Positions 52,452 through 61,400 of a stretch of DNA of 64,000 bases are shown one piece after another. The notes below the pieces were generated by a model. The model worked only from the letters and a program-made list of their open reading frames with translations. It searched no databases and was not told the DNA's origin. Numbering within the stretch: position 1 is the stretch's first letter; every line of letters begins with the position of its first letter. Location of the stretch: contig JACJZV010000001.1 in assembly GCA_020635395.1 (NCBI GenBank), positions 1,364,001-1,428,000 on the forward strand, read 5' to 3'. Source of the stretch: Flavobacteriales bacterium (GTDB taxonomy: Bacteria; Bacteroidota; Bacteroidia; NS11-12g; UBA9320). A program made the translations under genes and the position numbers.

Positions 52452-53546
52452 ATGACCTCAACTGAAACGCTCAATTACCGATTTAAGAATGAACATCCGT
52501 ACTACTTTGGGGCATACCTCAATATGGCAAGGAACAACCTCTATCTTACGCTTGCTCATATCGCAGATTTAAACAACGTCAGCCACCCTAACGGAGATAC
52601 AGAATGGCGAAGACCTCCACTCATTCAAAAACTTAATCAAAACGAACAACCAGACACGGTCAGTAAGATAATTGAAAAAATAGATACGCACTTGCCCTTC
52701 GTTCAATCATTTATAAGAAGTGAGTTACGCTATGAACAAAAGCAAAGTAACAACAACGCACAACGTCTTCCGTTACCGTCTGATTATTACAAGATTATTA
52801 CGGAAATAGTAGATGTGATTAATGATCTTCGGAACTTTTACGTTCATTCCAATCATCAACCTATTCAAGTTAAACTAAAAACAATCAAATGGTTAGAACA
52901 CCATTTTGATGTTTCAATCAGAGAAGTTGCAGAACGATATCAAATTAAAGATGATAAACTTGAAACTGGTTTGTCGTTTCTACGTCGCAGAAAAGGAAAG
53001 GATGAAAATCCTGATTTTAAATACTCATTTAAGGATCGAGATGATAATATCACGGAAAAAGGGCTTGCCTATCTTATTTGTTTATTTCTTGAAAAATCGT
53101 ATGCATTTAGATTTTTATCAAGGATAAAGGGATTCAAACGAAGCGAAGGCTTTTTTAGATATACCAAAGAAGTTTTTTCATCGGGAGCCATTCGAATTCC
53201 GAAACCACGGCTTAAAAGTGATTTTTCGGAGAATGCACTGTTTTTGGATGTTTTGAATGAATTGGGACGCTGCCCAAGAATGTTGTATGCTCATTTATCG
53301 GAAACAGACAAAAAGGAATTTCAAGTTTTGGATGAGCAAGTCGAGAACCCAGACGACGATTCAATTTCTAAACTAGTGCGTGGTACTGACCGATTCAATC
53401 ATTTTGCCATGCGGCTTATCGATGAAAATAACTTATTTGAAAAACTTCGATTTCAAATAGATTTAGGTACTTATTATTTTAAAGAAGGCTACGAAAAAAA
53501 TATTAATGGCGAAAATCGAATTCGGCATCTGAACAAACGCATATAA
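52452..53546 (+). CDS. cas13b: Cas13b, N-terminal part (type VI-B effector), frameshifted
   Basis: 364 residues from ATG 52452 up to the frameshift. Cas13b is a crRNA-guided RNase with two HEPN domains; it cleaves target and collateral RNA and processes its own crRNA. HEPN1 shows the R-X4-H motif RNFYVH at residues 127-132. The opening HPYYFGAYLNMARNNLYLTL and the later FQIDLGTYYF match the Cas13b pattern. The frame stops at TAA 53544-53546, while homologous sequence continues in the +1 frame with KSYGKLSEFAEDN, so one base seems inserted around 53540-53547. With the shift corrected the protein would be about 1,093 residues, normal for the family. Confidence 0.92.
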   Translation: MTSTETLNYRFKNEHPYYFGAYLNMARNNLYLTLAHIADLNNVSHPNGDTEWRRPPLIQKLNQNEQPDTVSKIIEKIDTHLPFVQSFIRSELRYEQKQSNNNAQRLPLPSDYYKIITEIVDVINDLRNFYVHSNHQPIQVKLKTIKWLEHHFDVSIREVAERYQIKDDKLETGLSFLRRRKGKDENPDFKYSFKDRDDNITEKGLAYLICLFLEKSYAFRFLSRIKGFKRSEGFFRYTKEVFSSGAIRIPKPRLKSDFSENALFLDVLNELGRCPRMLYAHLSETDKKEFQVLDEQVENPDDDSISKLVRGTDRFNHFAMRLIDENNLFEKLRFQIDLGTYYFKEGYEKNINGENRIRHLNKRI

Positions 53547-55734
53547 ATCGTATGGTAAACTTTCAGAGTTTGCCGAGGATAATAGAACTGACAATTGGAA
53601 AGAACTTGCCCAAAAAACTCATTTGAAACAAAAAGCGGAAACAGCACAATATATTGTAGATACCAATCCGAGGTACAATATAAATGACTCTTGGATTATG
53701 CTAAAGAAAGTAGATCCAAAAAACACAGTCAAGTGGCCAAAAACTCATTTAGATGACTTGTCAAGAGAATTTAAACCGAAAGCAGAACAACCTAACTTTT
53801 GTTTGAGCACCTATGAACTCCCTGCAATATTGTTTTACGAGTTTTTGTGTAAGAAATACAGCATTAAAGTGTCAAATGCTGAAGGAGTAATTATCGGACA
53901 CGAACGAAGCTATAACAGTCTCATTGCTGACATTAAAGGTGGAAGTTTATTACCATTGTTCGAGATACCACTTTATAATAAAAACAGCAGTTATAACAAA
54001 ATGGGTGTAGATTTACAATTTGAAAATGAAATTGACCATCGATTTTCTGAATTGGAACATACGCTTCAAAAATATAATCTTGAAATAGAACATATCCCAA
54101 GAATAGTAAGAAACTATTTGCTAAACCTAACCCATGTTTCTGTGAAAGAAAAAGCAAAAACCAGATTAAAAGAATTGCAAAATGAGTGTGACGCATTGCT
54201 TGATAGACACGAACGATTAGTGATGAAAGTAAAGCAATCTCCCAAGGAGGGTAAACGAAAATTTACCGAACTGAAATCAGGCAATATTGCTGATTTCTTG
54301 GCAAGAGATATATTGTTTTTACAACCTGCTGTTGAGATAAATAAAGGAAAAGCTAATTCGACTGAATTTCAAGTTTTGCAAGCCAATTTTGCTTATTTTA
54401 ATCGGGATAAATACAAACTTTTTGATTTTTGGAAAAGTTTAAATTTGATTAATTCAAAAAATCCTCATCCATTTTTGAAAGAAATGAATCCTGCAAATTT
54501 TCAAAACATCCAGAGTTTCTATAAATCGTATCTTCAAAAAAGAAAGAATTATTTCGGAAAATGTCTCACAACTTCCGGGTTTGAAAACTTACACTTTTTG
54601 CGTATTCGTGAGACCCCAACTATCAAAGAACAAATTGCGAACAGGTTCGACAATGTGCCCTTTAATATTCCAAGAAAACTATTTACTTCTCATATTTTGG
54701 ATATATTAAAAACCAAAGGAACATCTGCGTTGAAAGAGGCATTGGGAAATGCAAGGAATCTAAATGTTTCGTTTATGATTAAAGCATTTTTTGAATTTGA
54801 ACTGCAAGACAATGGTCAGCCATATTTTCAATATAAACGCTCTTATGATTGGATAAATAAACTTGAAGACACAAGAACAAAAAAGCAAAAGTTTATTCCG
54901 CTTAAAAAACAATATTATCATCTCACAGAACTTGAAAAAGGAGTAGATAATTGGAAAAACAAGATGAACCAAAAACCTGAAGCTACTGATAATGAGATAG
55001 CTATAAAAGGAAATCTTCTAAAACTTTACAAGCAGTTTGAAGACAATGAAAAACAATTGCGTTTAACCCAACTTCAAGATAGAGCACTGTTTTTGAGCCA
55101 TACTTTACTAAGCACGTGTACCTCTGCTCATTTTGTACCCGGAGAAAATGACTATCAGTTAAAAAATATCAAAAACCTATTAAATAAATCCGGCAAGATA
55201 GAAGTGTCCATTCCATATCAAGTAATTGATTATGTGGACAAAGAAAGAAAATTGGAAGGTTCTAAAATTATCTTTCAGAACGATCTACGTAGAAAAAACT
55301 TTGGTGATTTCAGACGATTTATGAAAGACAGAAGAATAAATGACTTGCTGCCCTATTTCAATGACTCACGAATAGAAAGAGGCCGTGTGGAAGCCGAACT
55401 CACAAGATACGACGAATTGCGAGAGGATTTTGCAGAAATCTTGTACCGATTTGAACAGAATGTAATCCATAATCATAAGCATAGCTTTGGAGATTACTTT
55501 GTAAATCATACAAAAAACTACATTGGATTTCTTGAAGTTTTAGAAATTTACAAAAACCAACGAAGCGTATCTGATGAAGAAGCAGATATGATGCGATGGA
55601 TACGCAATAGCTTTGTACACAATCAGTTTCCTTCCATTTTCCTGTTCGGCTCACGGGTTGATGACTCACAAACAAACTTGTTCATTGACCAAATTTATAA
55701 CATTGTAAAACCGCTTTTTTATGCAAATAATTAA
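53545..55734 (+). CDS. cas13b: Cas13b, C-terminal part with HEPN2
   Basis: About 729 residues in a different frame from the N-terminal part, open from 53533. It carries the middle helical/lid regions and HEPN2, with R-X4-H motif RNSFVH encoded at 55603-55620, 38 residues before the end. An isolated start could be TTG at 53623 but no convincing ribosome site precedes it. Both HEPN motifs are intact, so the reading frame was under selection until recently or still is. Sequencing or assembly error, recent inactivation and a split two-protein effector are all open. It overlaps the next gene by 14 bases. Confidence 0.92.
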   Translation, partial: KSYGKLSEFAEDNRTDNWKELAQKTHLKQKAETAQYIVDTNPRYNINDSWIMLKKVDPKNTVKWPKTHLDDLSREFKPKAEQPNFCLSTYELPAILFYEFLCKKYSIKVSNAEGVIIGHERSYNSLIADIKGGSLLPLFEIPLYNKNSSYNKMGVDLQFENEIDHRFSELEHTLQKYNLEIEHIPRIVRNYLLNLTHVSVKEKAKTRLKELQNECDALLDRHERLVMKVKQSPKEGKRKFTELKSGNIADFLARDILFLQPAVEINKGKANSTEFQVLQANFAYFNRDKYKLFDFWKSLNLINSKNPHPFLKEMNPANFQNIQSFYKSYLQKRKNYFGKCLTTSGFENLHFLRIRETPTIKEQIANRFDNVPFNIPRKLFTSHILDILKTKGTSALKEALGNARNLNVSFMIKAFFEFELQDNGQPYFQYKRSYDWINKLEDTRTKKQKFIPLKKQYYHLTELEKGVDNWKNKMNQKPEATDNEIAIKGNLLKLYKQFEDNEKQLRLTQLQDRALFLSHTLLSTCTSAHFVPGENDYQLKNIKNLLNKSGKIEVSIPYQVIDYVDKERKLEGSKIIFQNDLRRKNFGDFRRFMKDRRINDLLPYFNDSRIERGRVEAELTRYDELREDFAEILYRFEQNVIHNHKHSFGDYFVNHTKNYIGFLEVLEIYKNQRSVSDEEADMMRWIRNSFVHNQFPSIFLFGSRVDDSQTNLFIDQIYNIVKPLFYANN

Positions 55735-56263
55735 TATGATACTGCTTTGCCAAACCCAATCGAACGGGATAGATTGGTTTAAAATTATCGAAATGCTCAT
55801 CCCAGTTTTGGTAGCCATTTTAGCATTTTGGTTTGGGCTTAGGAGGCTTAAAAAAGAAACCAGCATATTGGTACAAAGAAAAAAACTGGATACAACCATA
55901 GAGAGCTACCAGGAATGTTGGAAACTACTCAGGTATATGACACCTACTGAAAACAGAGACAGCATTTTGAGATTTGAAAAAAACAAGAATGAAACCCAGT
56001 GGTTTGCCAGATTAGAGAATGGCCAATTGTTTCTCGATGAACTTACCGCCGTGTTTTATGAAAAGGGATATGGCTTGTTTTATTCCAAAGACATAAAAGA
56101 AAAACTGTTTGAGTATCGAAGCATTTTATATGGTTTGCTATTAAAGGAAAAAGGTAAGCAAGAGGTGCAACTTACCAATGAAAATATGATAAACCGAATG
56201 TCGCAATTGTACGATGAGTTAAACAATATTTTAAAAGAAAAATTAAGTGAAACAGCGAATTGA
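55721..56263 (+). CDS. Small membrane protein in the csx27/csx28 position
   Basis: 180 residues. One membrane helix at about 21-41 (KIIEMLIPVLVAILAFWFGL), a positively charged RRLKK on its cytoplasmic side, then a predicted all-helical domain (about 50-175). In size, single-helix topology and position after cas13b it resembles Csx28, which boosts Cas13b immunity. There is no histidine in the protein, so no HEPN R-X4-6-H motif. Its start overlaps cas13b by 14 bases (a second ATG at 55736 lies just after it). Homology to Csx28 could not be tested; a generic accessory membrane protein is the alternative. Confidence 0.7.
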   Translation: MQIINMILLCQTQSNGIDWFKIIEMLIPVLVAILAFWFGLRRLKKETSILVQRKKLDTTIESYQECWKLLRYMTPTENRDSILRFEKNKNETQWFARLENGQLFLDELTAVFYEKGYGLFYSKDIKEKLFEYRSILYGLLLKEKGKQEVQLTNENMINRMSQLYDELNNILKEKLSETAN

Positions 56264-56338
56264 AATAAATATTTGCCATTTTTATAGGTGAAAATATTGA
56301 TATAAGACATTGAATACCAATCGATAACAAGCACCTAC

Positions 56339-56836
56339 GTTGTAGAAGCCTGCATTTTGAAAGGTATTCACAACAGGAGGGCGTATCGGATGCATCTGGT
56401 ATGTGTTGTAGAAGCCTGCATTTTGAAAGGTATTCACAACTGCCCAGTATGGAGCCCCCGATTCCATTCGTTGTAGAAGCCTGCATTTTGAAAGGTATTC
56501 ACAACGCTATGGCCAATTTTCATTTTCACCATCTTGTTGTAGAAGCCTGCATTTTGAAAGGTATTCACAACTGGTCTAATTTAGAATATTCGAGCCTAAT
56601 TGTTGTAGAAGCCTGCATTTTGAAAGGTATTCACAACTGAGAAAACTTTAGAACTTGACGAAAGAGTTGTTGTAGAAGCCTGCATTTTGAAAGGTATTCA
56701 CAACGCTTCCGGGTTTGCCTTTTTCAATACATCCGTTGTAGAAGCCTGCATTTTGAAAGGTATTCACAACTAAGGGTAGCAAGGAGAGTAAATAGAAAAA
56801 GTTGTAGAAGCCTGCATTTTGAAAGGTATTCACAAC
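56339..56836 (+). CRISPR. Type VI-B CRISPR array, 8 repeats and 7 spacers
   Basis: Identical 36-bp repeats start at 56339, 56405, 56470, 56536, 56602, 56669, 56735 and 56801; spacers are 29-31 bp. The repeat begins GTTGTAGAAGCC, contains GCATTTTGAAAGG and ends TATTCACAAC, matching the VI-B consensus (5' GTTG, 3' ACAAC, central ATTTTG). It folds as a stem: GTTGT with ACAAC, GAA with TTC, CCT with AGG. Same strand as cas13b, beginning 75 bases after the membrane protein gene. No cas1/cas2 nearby, so new spacers would need adaptation genes elsewhere. Confidence 0.97.
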
Positions 56837-57201
56837 ACTTATTTGTAAAAATTTTGTTCGCTAACGGTTTACAAATTGATTTTACGATGATTAATGGCGT
56901 AAGCCATCAAACATTTGTCTGTCTTGGGATTAATTCTCTGTCCTGTAATTTCTAAAATATACTGGACAAGATGTTGCTTTTTGATTTTTTTACCCCAAGG
57001 CGAATCGAACATTTTTCAATCTTACAACCCTCTGTATCAAAGACATATAAATTATGCCAACTCAATGTTCGATTATAGCTTCTAAAATTGTACTATCAAC
57101 TTAAACCAATAATCGAACATTTTTGACCACGTGTAACTCTTTGATAATCACCAAAATACAGCCAATAAAAAAAGGTGTACTTGAATGTACACCTTTTAAA
57201 G
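56837..57201. other. Intergenic region with tRNA-like att remnant and short repeats
   Basis: No convincing gene. ATTTGTAAA (56841-56849) can pair with TTTACAAAT (56868-56876) after the array. At 56993-57010, CCCCAAGGCGAATCGAAC matches 16 of 18 bases of the tRNA-Glu 3' part at 57205-57222. AATCGAACATTTTT occurs at 57003-57016 and 57111-57124, with AATGTTCGATT inverted at 57064-57074. These may be remnants of an integration site. A 47-codon minus-strand frame across this sequence is unlikely to be real. Confidence 0.55.
57163..57197 (-). terminator. Terminator downstream of tRNA-Glu
   Basis: Read on the minus strand: stem AAAAGGTGTAC and GTACACCTTTT with a six-base loop, followed by a T-run. 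It starts five bases beyond the tRNA 3' end (57202). Confidence 0.9.
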
Positions 57202-57273
57202 TAGCCCCTAGGGGAATCGAACCCCTCTTTCCAGGATGAAAACCTGGCGTCCTAACCGATAGACGAAGGGGCC
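57202..57273 (-). tRNA. tRNA-Glu (anticodon TTC)
   Basis: 72 bases on the minus strand. Acceptor GGCCCCT pairs with AGGGGCT, discriminator A follows, and CCA is not encoded. The anticodon stem CCAGG/CCTGG holds loop TTTTCAT with anticodon TTC; the T-arm AGGGG-TTCGATT-CCCCT is intact. The 3' end faces the accessory island, the usual place for integration of mobile elements. Confidence 0.97.
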
Positions 57274-57383
57274 ATCATCTTTCTAAAATAAGCATGTGCT
57301 TACCTTAGTCACACCCCCGTTTTTTGAGGCTGCAAAGAAAAGAAATTTCATTTTATTTATGCAACAATTTTTTTTAAAAAAAT

Positions 57384-57391
57384 TACTTTTG
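57384..57391 (+). promoter_or_regulatory. -7 element upstream of gap
   Basis: TACTTTTG fits TAnnTTTG, 46 bases before the gap ATG. No clear -33 TTG is at the expected distance. Moderate support. Confidence 0.4.
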
Positions 57392-57437
57392 CCGCACTGA
57401 TTCAATTTTAAAATTATTTTTATCCTAAATTTCTAAA

Positions 57438-58421
57438 ATGAAAGTTGCAATTAATGGTTTTGGACGTATTGGCCGACTGGCTTTTAAATGTCTCTTAGAA
57501 AAAGAAAATGTGGAAGTTGTAGCCATCAACGATTTGACTGATAACGCCACGCTTGCTCATTTACTAAAGTATGACTCTGTTCATGGAAAGTTTAACGGAA
57601 CGGTATCTTCTACCGACGAATTTTTGATTGTGAACGGCAAGCAAATACATGCTATGGCCGAACGCGACCCTGCTGCTTTGCCGTGGAAAGAACTGGGTGT
57701 GGACGTAGTGTTAGAAAGTACCGGTCGTTTTACAGATAGAGAAACTGCCGGAAAACACCTTACTGCCGGAGCTAAAAATGTAGTTATTTCCGCCCCTGCA
57801 AAAGGCGATATTAAAACGGTTGTTTTGGGTGTGAATGACCAAGTTATCGATGGTTCGACAGATATTTTGTCGAATGCCAGTTGCACCACAAACTGCCTTG
57901 CACCAATGGTAAAAGTATTGGACGAAGCTTTTGGCGTTGAAAGCGGTTTTATGAGTACTATTCATGCATATACTGCCGATCAAAATTTGCAAGATGCTCC
58001 TCATAAAGATTTAAGAAGAGCAAGAGCTGCGGCATATAGCATTGTTCCAACCAGCACCGGTGCTGCCAAAGCCGTTGGATTAGTTTTGCCTCATCTTGCC
58101 GGAAAATTAAACGGAAATGCTTTGCGTGTTCCAATTCCAGATGGCTCTGCTACAGATTTTGTTGCCACACTTAAAACAGAAGCAACTGCCGAACAGATTA
58201 ATGCTGAATTTAAAAAAGCAGCCAATGGAAGCTTAAAAGGCATCTTAGAATATACCGAAGATCCGATTGTTTCTATTGATATTGTTGGAAACCCACATTC
58301 GTGCATTTTCGATTCGTTGAGTACAATGGCTTTTGGCAAAACTGTCAAAATTCTTGGCTGGTACGACAATGAGGCCGGATATAGCAATCGTATTGCCGAT
58401 TTGATTAGCCGATTGGGTTAA
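57438..58421 (+). CDS. gap: Glyceraldehyde-3-phosphate dehydrogenase
   Basis: 327 residues. Glycolytic/gluconeogenic enzyme of the cytosol. Rossmann motif INGFGRIGR (about 4-12), catalytic cysteine in SNASCTTNCLAP (about 145-156), HAYTADQNLQDAPHKDLRRARAAA phosphate region, and the final WYDNEAGYSNR. Complete, monocistronic: preceded by tRNA-Glu on the other strand and followed by a terminator. Confidence 0.96.
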   Translation: MKVAINGFGRIGRLAFKCLLEKENVEVVAINDLTDNATLAHLLKYDSVHGKFNGTVSSTDEFLIVNGKQIHAMAERDPAALPWKELGVDVVLESTGRFTDRETAGKHLTAGAKNVVISAPAKGDIKTVVLGVNDQVIDGSTDILSNASCTTNCLAPMVKVLDEAFGVESGFMSTIHAYTADQNLQDAPHKDLRRARAAAYSIVPTSTGAAKAVGLVLPHLAGKLNGNALRVPIPDGSATDFVATLKTEATAEQINAEFKKAANGSLKGILEYTEDPIVSIDIVGNPHSCIFDSLSTMAFGKTVKILGWYDNEAGYSNRIADLISRLG

Positions 58422-58440
58422 TCTAAAAGTTATTAAAAGT

Positions 58441-58470
58441 AAAAAGCCGACTTTTAAGTCGGCTTTTTTT
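58441..58470 (+). terminator. Terminator after gap
   Basis: GCCGACTT and AAGTCGGC arms with two bases between, flanked by an A-run and a T-run. It can serve both convergent genes. Confidence 0.9.
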
Positions 58471-58488
58471 ATGCTCGTTAACTTGAGC

Positions 58489-61400
58489 TTATTCGATAAT
58501 TATTTTCTGTATCGTGCTTCCCTGTTCAAAAACAATTTCGACAAAATAGACCTTTGGGCTATTGTTTTGAACCGAAATGGTTTGAAACTTTTCAGAAATA
58601 TATAACGGTTCAAAACGTACCTCTCTGCCCAAAACATCACTTATATGTACTGAATTTATGGGGTATTCTTCGCTCGAAATATGAATTGTTCCAACACTCG
58701 GATTTGGGTAGATATGCAGCTTTTGAGCCAAAATAGGGGATATGCTTGACTTATCCAACACATTAAATTGTCCAACCAGGGTATCGTTTAGCACTACCTG
58801 GTCGGTTGCTAACCGCGAGATGGCACGCATGGTGTACAAACCAACTGAGGTGGGAATGAAGGAACTGTCAAAAGCAAGTGTTTTGATCTCGGCAGAATCT
58901 AAGGTTATGCTTTTGTTGGATGAATATACCAACGATGTGCCAGCAAAAATTTCATACGTAACAGAAAAATCAATGTCTTGTTTTTTTGAACCGATATTTT
59001 GAACTTCCAATTTGGGTTGATACGTTTTGTTCATAACCACATTGGAATCAATTTGCGGATATACAAAAGCCACAGGAGCTACATCATTGTCAAGGGTTAC
59101 ATAAAACGGAATGACAACTTCATTATCGTTGATAAAAGCATCTTCCGAATTACTGATTTTAAATGTGGCTTCATACAAACCAGTAGTTTTGGGTATAAAA
59201 TAGTGGCCTGTTATCAACTGCACTTTTGTTGGAGCCAAATTAGAAAAAGAGTCGCTGTAGGAATAAACCTCAACACCATTTTTATTGATTTTAATGTCGG
59301 CATACACCGGAGATTCAATGCTGTGGATGCCGATATTTTTGGCCGAAAAATTCAATTTTACCGTATCCAAATTAAGTCGAAAAGTTCTGTTTTTTGCAGG
59401 GTTGAAAACGCTGTCGATGCCAATAGAGTGCCGATGGTTTACAAAAAAGTGGCTGTAAAGACTATCGTTTGATTTTTCGACATCGCCAGTGTATTTTAGG
59501 TAAGTTAAAAGGCCGTATTTTCCAATGTTTGTGGTGGCAAAATTCAACGCAGTAAAGGTTGTATCATTTTCGTTAAATGCCAATGTTTTTGTCGCGGCAA
59601 CCGAGTCGAAATGAATGATTGTGTTATTCTCGTTTCGTATCTGCCAATAAATGAAAGTACCGGAGTTGATAGTGCTATTGCCTATATTTTTAACAACGGC
59701 AGAAAGCGGGATAGAACTATTAACAAAATAGGTTGAATCAACCACTGGGGATAGGTTTTTAAGCAGTTTCAAATCAGTAGAACTGCGAATGTAAAAGGTA
59801 GAGCTCATGCGGTCGTTCGTGCTATCTTGGTCTCCCTTTAATTTGGTATAAACCGTAAATAACAGTGTTTGAGCACTATCCGGACAGGTAAAGGTTTTGA
59901 AAAGGGCTTGTTTTGAACTGAGTTTTCCTATACTTGTGGTAATGGCATCACTATAAATAATTTCTCCCTTCCAATTTTTAATATGGCAAAGAATTTTTGC
60001 AGAATCTTGGTCTGCCAAACCTTCATTCCGATAAAAAACGTACGGTTTAAAGGTGGCTTTTCTCAAGTAAACACTGCCATTTTTAGGAGTTTCAATCGAT
60101 TTTACTGCCAAATCATTACTACGTATTACTTGCAAATTCAATCGAAGTGTGTCGTTAATTCTAAAGGAGTCGATGTGATTCCAGCAAAAAACTTCCAAAA
60201 TAACATTGCCCGAAAAAGGAATGGCTACCGAATCAAAAGCTAAAATCAAGCTACCAACACCATCTAAGCTGATGGTTTGTGTTTGCTCGGCAGCAATTTT
60301 AGTACCTTGTCTTACCCGAGAAGTGACCTTGATGTTGGATTGTTTTTTGGCTCCAAAATTTACCATACGCACCACAGGTTGAAATTCTTTTTTACCTAAT
60401 TCCACCCGCTGACCTTCCGTGGGCGAAAAAAAGCTCTCCACCTGAATGTCGTAATTAATAAAAATGGAGAAGTTAGACCTAAGTGAATCGTTTTCGGTGG
60501 CCTTATCTCCCGCCAGTTCGGTATAAACCAAAAGCTCAAGATTGCCATAATTTGTTTGGCTTATGCCTTTGTCGAAATGCACCAACAGTGTGTCATCGGC
60601 ATCAAGTTGAATGTATTTTATGCTTTGATAGATAAGTGACCCGCTTTTGTTTCGTGCTTCGCAAACCACTTTAAAAGGCACTTTTTGATCATTTACACCA
60701 TAGTTGATTATGGTTGCTGCTGGTATAATGGAGTCGATTGCCAACTCTAATGTATCATTTGGAATAGGATTGTGGATGGCCCAAACCCCAACGTCATTGG
60801 CTAATTGAATGCGAGGTTGAATATCGAAATTGTAGTTAAATCCGGGAGAAAACGGCACCCAATCGGTATTGCCCGATGGGGCGGTAAAATAAAAAGTGCT
60901 TGGCCTAACTGGTACTTCATATTCAAACAAAAAGGCCACGTTGCTATTACCCAATTGTCGGATACCCACGTAATAGCCATTAGTCACTTTTATTTTTGGA
61001 AAAATAGGAAGAATGTATTGTGAACCGTTGGTATAGAGTGTATCTGATTGATAAATTAAATTACCGGGACCTCCGGTGCTATCTTCATTCCAAACGGCCA
61101 ATTTAAAAGGCAATGCGGTAGAGGCAAAACCAATTTTAATTTGATTAATATAATTGGTATCGGTATAAAATTTGGCAACAAAATCGCCTGTGGAGCCATT
61201 AAAACCTATACCTCCCGGAGTGTTGGTAACATACGGATTGTTGTGGCTCAAAACATTTGCCGTTATTCTTCGCTGGTTAAAAGAGGTGTCATCCAGCGGA
61301 TAGTTGTCGGAAAGACTCATAACTTGTATCGAATCTTTACCTAAGTTTTTGGGTCTATAGTGTGTAAAATAGATAAAACGTTCTTCAAGAGGAGCAAGAT

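Noticed and set aside
53530..53560. Programmed +1 frameshifting as the explanation of the cas13b split
   Set aside because: No recognised +1 site (such as a stop preceded by a slippery codon pair of the prfB type) is present; CGC-ATA-TAA does not allow good re-pairing. It cannot be excluded, but nothing in the sequence supports it.
56401..56836. Open frames running through the CRISPR array on both strands
   Set aside because: They arise because the 36-bp repeat plus 30-bp spacer keeps the reading frame; the peptides are just repeat translations.
56869..57010. A 47-codon minus-strand frame (MFDSPWGKK...) between the CRISPR array and tRNA-Glu
   Set aside because: Its start overlaps the tRNA-like repeat and its length and composition are expected by chance in this AT-rich tract; no ribosome site or conserved partner is visible.
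48050..57200. The island as a prophage
   Set aside because: No capsid, terminase, portal, tail or lysis genes are seen; the only mobility genes are the IS3 transposase and a recombinase remnant.
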